Origin: a virus
Direction: 5' to 3' (one strand)
IMG/VR virus record: IMGVR_UViG_3300000117_000153
Coordinates: 1-29,884 of that record
DNA length: 29,884 bases
Below the pieces are notes generated by a model that saw nothing but the letters and a program-made list of their open reading frames with translations, ran no database searches and was not told the DNA's origin. The position numbers and the translations under genes are program-made. Numbering within the stretch: the first letter of the stretch is position 1; every line of letters begins with the position of its first letter. Positions 23,024 to 29,884 of this stretch are shown here, piece after piece.

Positions 23024-25417
23024 ATGGGTATGACAGATGAAATTAATGAATTAGAAGATTCCTTGAAAGGAATGGATAAATTATTAGTTCAATCTAGTAA
23101 AGATGCTATGATGTTAAAATCATCATTAAAAGGTGTAAACACATTTGTTAGTGGTAAAAATTATGAGATTATTAGTAGATTCTTATCAGGAACGGGTGCT
23201 TGGAAGGTATTGAATAAAGCAAAAGCAACTGTTTTAACAATGATACAATTAGTTTCTGTACAAGAAAGAGCCGCATTACAAGACAATCTTAGAATGAAAG
23301 AAATGGCTAAGATAATCAAAGAAAGAAGAGAACTTCTTGCATTAGAAAGCCAATTCAAAAAGGCTTCTGTAAAAATGGATAAAGAGTCAATTGAAAAATT
23401 AAAAGAAAAATCAGATGTTTTTGCCGCAACCGCTATGATGGTGGGGGATGAAAAAGCAATTGTTCAGATATTAGATAGAATTAATAAGAGTAAAGGCTTA
23501 TTAGATAATATATTAGGTAAAGGTAAAGTATCAGGTAAAACCATTGTAGAAGACCCAATGAGTAAAAGCATATTAGAATCAACTACATTACAAACTGCGG
23601 CAGTTATTACGGGTTTTATGTTAAATCAAAAATTCTTGAAGCAAATGGCTACCTCATCTACTGAAGTATCCAAGTTTGCAAGTGAACAAAATGCTAAAAT
23701 TGCAGAGTTAACTGCTACGTTTAATAAGAATAATCCTAAACTAATGGACGAAAGATTAGGTGAGGGTGAAGGAGAATACCAAGATAAACTATTAGCATAT
23801 CTAAATAAAGAAACTGGATTTGCTCTAACTGATAAAAATGCGGTAAAAGGTACAGACATATTTCAAATTAACATGGAACAAGCAAAAAAAGTGCTTGAAG
23901 ATAGTGCAAAACTGTTTAAAAATATAACTTTAGACCCAAGAGAATTAAAGAACCAAGGCATAGAATATGTTAAAAATTTAGTAGATGTGCATGATGAGTC
24001 TTATAAAAAAGATTGGGAACTATTACGTGAAAGAGAAAAACTGTTTAAACAATCAAAAATAGACCCTGCAAAATTTGCTAAAAAATTTCCGGTTGCAGGT
24101 GACTTTGATAACAAAATAACTAGAAAAAAAATAGATGAACAAAAATCCCAAATGCAATTTACTATTCCGGCACAAGGAATGATGAAAAAATATACGTCTT
24201 TCTTTAGTGAAAGTGCAAAAGAACAATATCACATATTAGAAGACCGTGAGAAAAATACATTAGGATTACTTATACAAACTAAAGAAAAAATAAAAAAAAG
24301 ATTAGAAGAGGCAGTAGGAATTACTTCCGAAGGCGGCTTTATACTATCACCTGAAGATAGACAAGTTAATCAAGATTCAAGAAGAAGTAGAAGAAAAAAA
24401 GCATTTGGGCTTGCTACAACTGATGAAGAAAAAGAACAAAGAGGCAAATTAAAAAACACATCAGAGAAATTTGTTAATAGGCAAAATGTACTTAAAAAAA
24501 TATTTGGAAGACCTCTTCTTAGAATTAGACAAAATATTGTAGAAAATGGTGGTATAGCCAAAGCAATGGGAGAAGGAGCAAGAGAAAGTTTTACTAAACT
24601 AGTTGAATTTACAGGTAAATTATTGATGTTTGCTAAGAAAGCATTTGTGACAATTGGGTTAGCGTTGTTAACTTTATTCTTATTGTATAGAGCATTTAAG
24701 AGTGCAGGTGTTAGAGAAAAATTAGGTGAGATTTGGGAACAAACTAAATCCCTATTTACAATGATGGTATTGCCTTTCTTAGAACTAGTAGCAAGTGGTA
24801 TAGGAGATATTGTTACAGGATTTCAAGAAGGTAAATTCTTTTTAGTAATAGAAGGATTATTAAAGATTTTAGGTGGTATAGTTATGGCTTCTTTAGCACT
24901 ATTATCTTTAGCACTTATAGTAGTGTTAAAATTAATATGGGCGGGTATTATGGGGCTTGTTGCTTGGGCTACTAAATCTAGTGATAGCGCAACCAAAACT
25001 ATGTCAAAAATTGCTTATATTGCTTCTGCTATACTATTTTTAGTTGCATTCTTTACAGGAGGTTGGTTAATTGCATTGGGTGCAGTATTTGCACTAGCAA
25101 TTGGTGCGGCATTAGAAAAATTATCTTTCCTTCCCGGCTTTTCTAAGGGAGGTGTAACTGGTTCAGGTTTATCCGTAGTAGGAGAAAGAGGGCCGGAATT
25201 AGTTAAATTACCAACTGGTTCAAGAGTTTATTCTAATGCAGATTCAGGTAAAATGGTAGCGGCTAGGGCTGCTAGTTCAGGAGGTAATACAATCAATGTT
25301 CATGTCAATGGTAGAGTTGGTGCTTCTGATACAGAGATACGAGATATAGCAAATAAGGTTGCTAAAGAAATTAATATTAGAATGAATCAAACAAGTTCAA
25401 CGGTGAGTATGATATGA
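23024..25417 (+). CDS. Tape measure protein
   Basis: 797 residues from ATG 23024, four bases after GGTGAT; a GTG at 23015 is inside that site. Residues 1-530 are long charged helices. Three hydrophobic regions follow: about 531-560 (LLTLFLLYRAF), 604-650 (GGIVMASLALLSLALIVVLK) and 663-697 (AYIASAILFLVAFFTGGWLI), as expected for a protein released to the host membrane. The C-terminus has the family hallmark GFSKGGVTGSGLSVVGERGP followed by ELVKLPTGSRVYS. At about 0.15 nm per residue, a rule from known phages, the tail would be near 120 nm. It ends with an ATGA overlap. Confidence 0.9.
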   Translation: MGMTDEINELEDSLKGMDKLLVQSSKDAMMLKSSLKGVNTFVSGKNYEIISRFLSGTGAWKVLNKAKATVLTMIQLVSVQERAALQDNLRMKEMAKIIKERRELLALESQFKKASVKMDKESIEKLKEKSDVFAATAMMVGDEKAIVQILDRINKSKGLLDNILGKGKVSGKTIVEDPMSKSILESTTLQTAAVITGFMLNQKFLKQMATSSTEVSKFASEQNAKIAELTATFNKNNPKLMDERLGEGEGEYQDKLLAYLNKETGFALTDKNAVKGTDIFQINMEQAKKVLEDSAKLFKNITLDPRELKNQGIEYVKNLVDVHDESYKKDWELLREREKLFKQSKIDPAKFAKKFPVAGDFDNKITRKKIDEQKSQMQFTIPAQGMMKKYTSFFSESAKEQYHILEDREKNTLGLLIQTKEKIKKRLEEAVGITSEGGFILSPEDRQVNQDSRRSRRKKAFGLATTDEEKEQRGKLKNTSEKFVNRQNVLKKIFGRPLLRIRQNIVENGGIAKAMGEGARESFTKLVEFTGKLLMFAKKAFVTIGLALLTLFLLYRAFKSAGVREKLGEIWEQTKSLFTMMVLPFLELVASGIGDIVTGFQEGKFFLVIEGLLKILGGIVMASLALLSLALIVVLKLIWAGIMGLVAWATKSSDSATKTMSKIAYIASAILFLVAFFTGGWLIALGAVFALAIGAALEKLSFLPGFSKGGVTGSGLSVVGERGPELVKLPTGSRVYSNADSGKMVAARAASSGGNTINVHVNGRVGASDTEIRDIANKVAKEINIRMNQTSSTVSMI

Positions 25418-26133
25418 CAGAGTTAGTAGTATTTTTAGAATTAGCAAGGCGGTCTGATGTTAGTGGAACGGATAGCCACGTTAATAGAATACCACTATAT
25501 GTAACTGAATTATCATTTAATACAAATAAAACTGTACCTAATGTTGGTATTCCCTTTTCAGGAGCAATACGTGGTGAATCTACTAATCTAGCATTTGATA
25601 TGGGACTTGCACAAAAAACTGTAAGTATAACAGGGGTATTATTAGAACAAGAAATTGTGAAGAATAATAAAGAAGGAGATACTAAAACGGTCACATTTAC
25701 TGCCTACGAATTGGCACAATTAATTCATTCTTATACTGACTCAAGTAGTTTTCAAGATGACCAAAATGTAAACAAATTATTAGTATTTTATCCTAGTAAA
25801 GTAGATAATAGTTTTAACCAAAGGCTTGCAGACAAAGCAGGAAACACAATAACTGCTGCTGAAATGGTAGCATTAGATATTGGTGATGCACCGTTAATAC
25901 CTTGGAATTGGAAAAATAGAGCATATGATAATACATTTACTGCGGGAAGTGGTAATACAACTGATTCTCCTTCTACTGCTTTTGATATAATAAATAAAAC
26001 TAGTAATCATATTGGTCTTGGTGGATTTATACGCTCATTTGGCACTACATTTTCGGGAGCAGAATATCCTAGTGTAAATTTCACTATGGAGTTTGAAGAA
26101 GCGACTGTTATTGCAGACAATTTCTTTGACTGA
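25414..26133 (+). CDS. Probable distal tail / baseplate protein
   Basis: 239 residues; overlaps the tape measure stop by four bases, with GGTGAG upstream. Its place directly after the tape measure is that of distal tail (Dit-like) proteins. It is beta-rich with RIPLYVTELSFNTNKTVPNV and GLAQKTVSITGVLLEQEIV, and ends in a strand-rich block (SVNFTMEFEEATVIADN), compatible with a tube-joining domain. No catalytic motif seen. The family call rests mainly on position. Confidence 0.6.
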   Translation: MTELVVFLELARRSDVSGTDSHVNRIPLYVTELSFNTNKTVPNVGIPFSGAIRGESTNLAFDMGLAQKTVSITGVLLEQEIVKNNKEGDTKTVTFTAYELAQLIHSYTDSSSFQDDQNVNKLLVFYPSKVDNSFNQRLADKAGNTITAAEMVALDIGDAPLIPWNWKNRAYDNTFTAGSGNTTDSPSTAFDIINKTSNHIGLGGFIRSFGTTFSGAEYPSVNFTMEFEEATVIADNFFD

Positions 26134-26147
26134 TTGGGGGTGTAAAA

Positions 26148-27206
26148 ATAGCAAACGTATATGTTGGGGATTCAAGAAAACTAGTTTTTCCTGTTATGTG
26201 TGATGGCTATTTGAAAATAGAATATGATGATACTAACCTAAGTACATCTAAGGGTAATCTTTGGAATCATAATGGTAGTTTTGTTTTTGAAACTATTATT
26301 ACACCTTATGATGTTAATGGATTTGGTCATGCAACAGATAGCACAAAAGATACATTAGACTCAACTAAAACTCCACCATGCCCCGCAACTAGTGATTCAC
26401 TCGCCAACTTTGAGAGTGGTACATACTTTGGTAGTTCTCGATTTTCACATAAAATGATGTTATTTTATAATGGGCATTTTCAAGTGTATTTAGAAAATAC
26501 AACTGCTCATAATTTTAATCAACCCGCAGAATATAAGATAGTAGTTAAATTAGCAAATACTGCATCAGGTTCTCCTGTTTATTATGACCCAATAGAAACA
26601 GGAACAGTAATAAAATCAATAAACACTCTTCATGGATACTATGACTTAAATGGATATTATGATGGGAATAATACAAGTTTAACTTTACTACAAGCAGATA
26701 CGACAAATCCTAGTGGTAATCAAATTAGATTTCCTGATGGGGCGGTCAATGTAGCAAAATTAGCAGATGGTTCAGAACTGTTCAATAGTAATGGGGTTAG
26801 TTTAGGTGTTGTTACAGAAAAGAATAATATAGAAACAGTTACAGTTACAGATGCCTCTAATCATACAGCAGCAATATATGTTTCACAACCTAAAGAAGCA
26901 TTCTATGTAGAACAGTTATACAAAATATCTTGTGTATTTAACAAAGGTGGTAGTGTAGATATATATCTAAATAATTCTTTAATTAAATCTGAAAAGTTTT
27001 CTAGTGAACCTACATTTGCATTCAAAGCCGATGATGTTTTCATAGGACAAAAGGCTGATGAAGCATCAGGTGCAAGAGAACATTTTCAATTCATGGGGGA
27101 GTTATATGAAGTATCTTTATCTAAAGGCAATCAACCTTCTCAATCATTAAATACATTATCTCCTAGTTATAGCAATATACTATTTTATTATACATTTGGT
27201 GAGTGA
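26148..27206 (+). CDS. LamG/ConA-like lectin-domain tail protein with a likely AUA start
   Basis: 352 residues if translation starts at ATA 26148, which lies a few bases after GGGGGTG in the normal position; the first ATG, at 26196, has no ribosome-binding site and would remove the likely strand YVGDSRKLVFPV. The protein fits a concanavalin A/LamG sandwich: GSFVFETIITPYDVNG early, and YKISCVFNKGGSVDIYLNNS, DDVFIGQKAD, HFQFMGELYEVSLSKG at the end. Such domains bind glycans, so it may recognise the host surface. It precedes the giant tail-tip gene by two bases. Confidence 0.7.
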   Translation: MANVYVGDSRKLVFPVMCDGYLKIEYDDTNLSTSKGNLWNHNGSFVFETIITPYDVNGFGHATDSTKDTLDSTKTPPCPATSDSLANFESGTYFGSSRFSHKMMLFYNGHFQVYLENTTAHNFNQPAEYKIVVKLANTASGSPVYYDPIETGTVIKSINTLHGYYDLNGYYDGNNTSLTLLQADTTNPSGNQIRFPDGAVNVAKLADGSELFNSNGVSLGVVTEKNNIETVTVTDASNHTAAIYVSQPKEAFYVEQLYKISCVFNKGGSVDIYLNNSLIKSEKFSSEPTFAFKADDVFIGQKADEASGAREHFQFMGELYEVSLSKGNQPSQSLNTLSPSYSNILFYYTFGE

Positions 27207-27208
27207 AT

Positions 27209-29884
27209 ATGGCTGTTAGCGGAAGAATGATATTACCACTAAATGCAGGAGTAGTTGAGTCTACTTTTGAAACTGATTTTGGTAATAATAATATTTATAC
27301 TTCAAGAGGTAATTCTACTTGTAGAGCAAACGCATACAAAGAAGTATCAGTTAATCCTACACTACTTACATTAGGATTAGAAAATGAAACAGATTATGTG
27401 AGTACTGCTAGTGGGAATCCTCCTATTGCATCAGCAATGTTTACAGAAATAAGAAAAGGCCCACATACAGATGGAATATCAGTACAATGTACTAGTAGTA
27501 TTCAGAATAGATTATTACCAACTGCTTCCACATCCCTATCTACTTACGCTACAAATAAAGAAAATACTCCATCATATAAAGTTAAAATTTATGACTCTAC
27601 TAAAACAAATACATCTACAAACAGAAAGGCTACTTACTCTACTGTTTCAGATTGTCCTGACAGTAATATTGGATTAGATATAGAGAATAGAGACTACTTT
27701 ATTTTATTAAATCCTGAAATATATGACCATGTTACAAGAGAAGATACAGTAAGACCACATTTTGCTAGAATAACTAGAATTACTACTTTTGATGAGTTTG
27801 GTGATGGAGTTGAGTTTGAGCCTAAATATACAGGAGAAATTGTTAAAGGAACTAAGTTTGAAATATATAAAGGGCCACATAAAACAAATGATAGTGATGT
27901 AGTTGCAGTTAGTTATGGTCTTAGAGGCGATACTGATGCTTCAACTAATAAATATGATAAGATAAGTATAGTTAATACTCCTACATTTTATTTTTACAAT
28001 GATAGGTTAGAGGTAAAGAATCAACTAGATTATAATGAAAAATATACATTAACTTCTGTTAGGTATTGGGGTTCTCAGTCTATTAGCATACTTGCTACTA
28101 CTGGGGGTAATTTATCTCAATATGAACAAGGCTCGGCATCAAAATATTTTACAATTAATTCTACTGGGTATAATCAACTAACCGAAGGTGGGTCTTTATT
28201 TAGTGGCACTACTTACATAGGTAATGTAGAATCTAAATACGCAAATGACCCGTTTGGTACAATATCATATAGATTTTATTTAGATTATGCTAGACAAAAT
28301 CTTGGTACTATTTCTTCAGTAACCGTAGGTACAACTATACAGAATGTAGTATTCAGAACAGAAAGAAAATATGGAAATACTATACAGAATTTAGGTAGAA
28401 GTAGATTAGATGCTGTATTAGTTGATAATAATATGGTTGCAGATGATGCTGATAGTAATATAGACCCTATATTTTGGCATAAAACATTTCCTAAAATGAA
28501 AAGACATGAAGAAGACCATACCTTAACTTATGAGGAATCACTTCATACTATTCCTGATTCACCCCATAGAAAAATAAATGGCCCTGCTAAATATATAACA
28601 TGGGAAAGTGCTGAACTCAAAAACGATAAATTACCTGTTGTAATGGATACCGTAGTTAATAGTCCTAGAAATAAACTATCTAAATTAGCAAGAGTCAAGG
28701 GATTAGATAATGCAGGTATTCAACATCTTAAATATAAAGAAGAAGATAAGTTAGTAGTTAGAAATGGTATCTATTCTAATAATTTAAATATGCAATTATT
28801 ATTTCATAAAGTAACTAATACTGATACTCAGTTAGCGTTCAATAATAAATCTAATGACAATGCTGATACAGGTTGGAAATATGATTATTCTGCTATATTA
28901 GGAGCAGATTCAATTATTTTAATAGGTGATTATTATTATAGAGTAAATGCAATAGATGCTAAGGCCGATGGGGTTAATCAAAAGTTTAGTGTTTCACATA
29001 AGCGGTTAAAAACTGCATCAACATGGACTCAAGACTCTACTCCTCCAACGGTAAGTTCTGCTGATATTTATGTTTCTGTATATTCTAACTCTAAATTAAT
29101 TACAGGGTTTTCAGCAGATACAGAAATTATAACCAGCCAAAATAATAGAATCACAATGGATAACCATACTGTCACAAAAGAATCTACTAAATTATATAAT
29201 TCTAGAGTATATATTAATGGATTTAAAGGGCATGATATTAAGGTAGATTATGGTGATAGAAATTTAAAATATCTTTCATTGCAGTCGGCTACCGATAAAT
29301 ATTATCAGAAAACACCTAAAGATAGAGTATATTATTATGGTGGTAGTTATACTTTACATGAAGAAGTATTTACAGGAAAAATAGAAGATATAACTTCATC
29401 AATGGAAAATGGTATGTTGAATTATGATATAGTAGGAAGAGACAATACATCAAGTTTATTGAGTAATACATTTACTAAAAATTTAAATTATTCAAATGAT
29501 ATAGTTAAATCTACTTTAAATCCAAGTTTAGTTTTGACTCAAGTTACAGGTGGTTCTACTGATATAGATACAGATATAACTAGCACTACTGCTACTGTAA
29601 ATGGTGATATGGAAAGTTTATTACCAAAATATACCTTATTATTTGATACAAATAAAAATTTGATTGGTGAAGTTAGTAGTATAACTCACTCATCAGGTAC
29701 TAGTACTATAACATTACTAGATAAGGCATATGTTGGTATAGAAAATGGAGGTACATATTACTATTATAATCCATTTAGTGAAAGTAATTTTATTTCTCTA
29801 AATAAAGCAATGGGTGCTAATACGTTGATGAATAAGCATCCCACTGATTTAAATGGGGCTAGTGATGTAGGTCTTACCTTTGAA
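27209..29884 (+). CDS. Giant baseplate/tail-tip protein, 3' truncated
   Basis: The frame from ATG 27209 stays open for 892 codons to the window edge, so the gene is incomplete. GGTGAG ends four bases before the ATG and overlaps the previous stop. The protein is Asn/Ser/Thr/Tyr-rich and beta-rich. A block near residues 690-760 (EEVFTGKIEDITSSMENGML, then YDIVGRDNTSSLL) resembles the beta-barrel domains of tail-hub proteins, and YTGEIVKGTKFEIY near residue 210 is similar in style. It probably forms the tail tip with or below the LamG protein. No enzymatic motif is visible in the part present. Confidence 0.75.
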   Translation, partial: MAVSGRMILPLNAGVVESTFETDFGNNNIYTSRGNSTCRANAYKEVSVNPTLLTLGLENETDYVSTASGNPPIASAMFTEIRKGPHTDGISVQCTSSIQNRLLPTASTSLSTYATNKENTPSYKVKIYDSTKTNTSTNRKATYSTVSDCPDSNIGLDIENRDYFILLNPEIYDHVTREDTVRPHFARITRITTFDEFGDGVEFEPKYTGEIVKGTKFEIYKGPHKTNDSDVVAVSYGLRGDTDASTNKYDKISIVNTPTFYFYNDRLEVKNQLDYNEKYTLTSVRYWGSQSISILATTGGNLSQYEQGSASKYFTINSTGYNQLTEGGSLFSGTTYIGNVESKYANDPFGTISYRFYLDYARQNLGTISSVTVGTTIQNVVFRTERKYGNTIQNLGRSRLDAVLVDNNMVADDADSNIDPIFWHKTFPKMKRHEEDHTLTYEESLHTIPDSPHRKINGPAKYITWESAELKNDKLPVVMDTVVNSPRNKLSKLARVKGLDNAGIQHLKYKEEDKLVVRNGIYSNNLNMQLLFHKVTNTDTQLAFNNKSNDNADTGWKYDYSAILGADSIILIGDYYYRVNAIDAKADGVNQKFSVSHKRLKTASTWTQDSTPPTVSSADIYVSVYSNSKLITGFSADTEIITSQNNRITMDNHTVTKESTKLYNSRVYINGFKGHDIKVDYGDRNLKYLSLQSATDKYYQKTPKDRVYYYGGSYTLHEEVFTGKIEDITSSMENGMLNYDIVGRDNTSSLLSNTFTKNLNYSNDIVKSTLNPSLVLTQVTGGSTDIDTDITSTTATVNGDMESLLPKYTLLFDTNKNLIGEVSSITHSSGTSTITLLDKAYVGIENGGTYYYYNPFSESNFISLNKAMGANTLMNKHPTDLNGASDVGLTFE

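Noticed and set aside
27471-27677. A 68-residue + strand reading frame
   Set aside because: It lies in a different frame inside the long tail-tip gene open from 27209 to the window end, has no ribosome-binding site, and its composition is that of an out-of-frame shadow.
1-29884. CRISPR arrays, tRNA genes, insertion sequences, integrase or attachment sites
   Set aside because: No spaced repeat arrays, cloverleaf-type sequences, transposase motifs or long terminal repeats were seen on either strand; the window is almost entirely coding.

Overview
The window reads as the structural (morphogenesis) arm of a tailed dsDNA virus with an HK97-type head and most likely a long non-contractile tail, infecting an archaeon. 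Every gene lies on the + strand. Genes are packed with 4-base ATGA overlaps or gaps of a few bases. Nearly all starts follow a GGTGAT or GGTGAG ribosome-binding site a few bases before the ATG, a style usual in archaea. Base composition is AT-rich. These traits and the gene content would suit a virus of marine planktonic archaea (for example Poseidoniales or Nitrosopumilales), but the host cannot be fixed from this sequence. No host genes, tRNAs, integrase or replication genes are present, and the window cuts genes at both ends.

Layout. 1-4599: the end of a Cys-rich small protein, the large terminase, a protein carrying a LAGLIDADG endonuclease domain, and the portal with two inserted zinc-ribbon-like Cys clusters. 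4643-8086: seven mostly small, charged, helical proteins of unknown function. 8096-10648: a very large ATP-dependent DNA ligase with unusual flanking domains, embedded among head genes. 10681-13620: prohead protease fused to a scaffold (with a likely internal scaffold start), major capsid protein, and a probable decoration protein. 13621-14467: a long hairpin/promoter region and two small head-associated proteins.

14485-17297 is the most unusual part: two small membrane proteins, an Arf/Ras-like small GTPase with recognisable G1-G5 motifs, a 33-residue Cys-rich peptide, a zinc-binding protein and a Gln/Met/Asn-rich protein. 17311-20844: a large unknown protein, a head-tail connector with an insert, a small coiled coil, and a probable tail terminator. 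20856-25417: tail tube protein, a terminator/promoter spacer, tail assembly chaperone with a canonical GGGAAAC -1 frameshift site, and tape measure protein. 25414-29884: distal tail protein, a LamG-like lectin-domain tail protein that seems to use an AUA start, and a giant baseplate/tail-tip protein running off the 3' edge.

Together these genes would package DNA (terminase, portal), build and mature the head (scaffold, protease, capsid), join head and tail, and assemble the tail around the tape measure. The ligase, homing-type endonuclease and GTPase module are accessory. Two palindromes, GATC and AGCT, could not be found anywhere in the window on a by-eye read, which would suggest evasion of host restriction.
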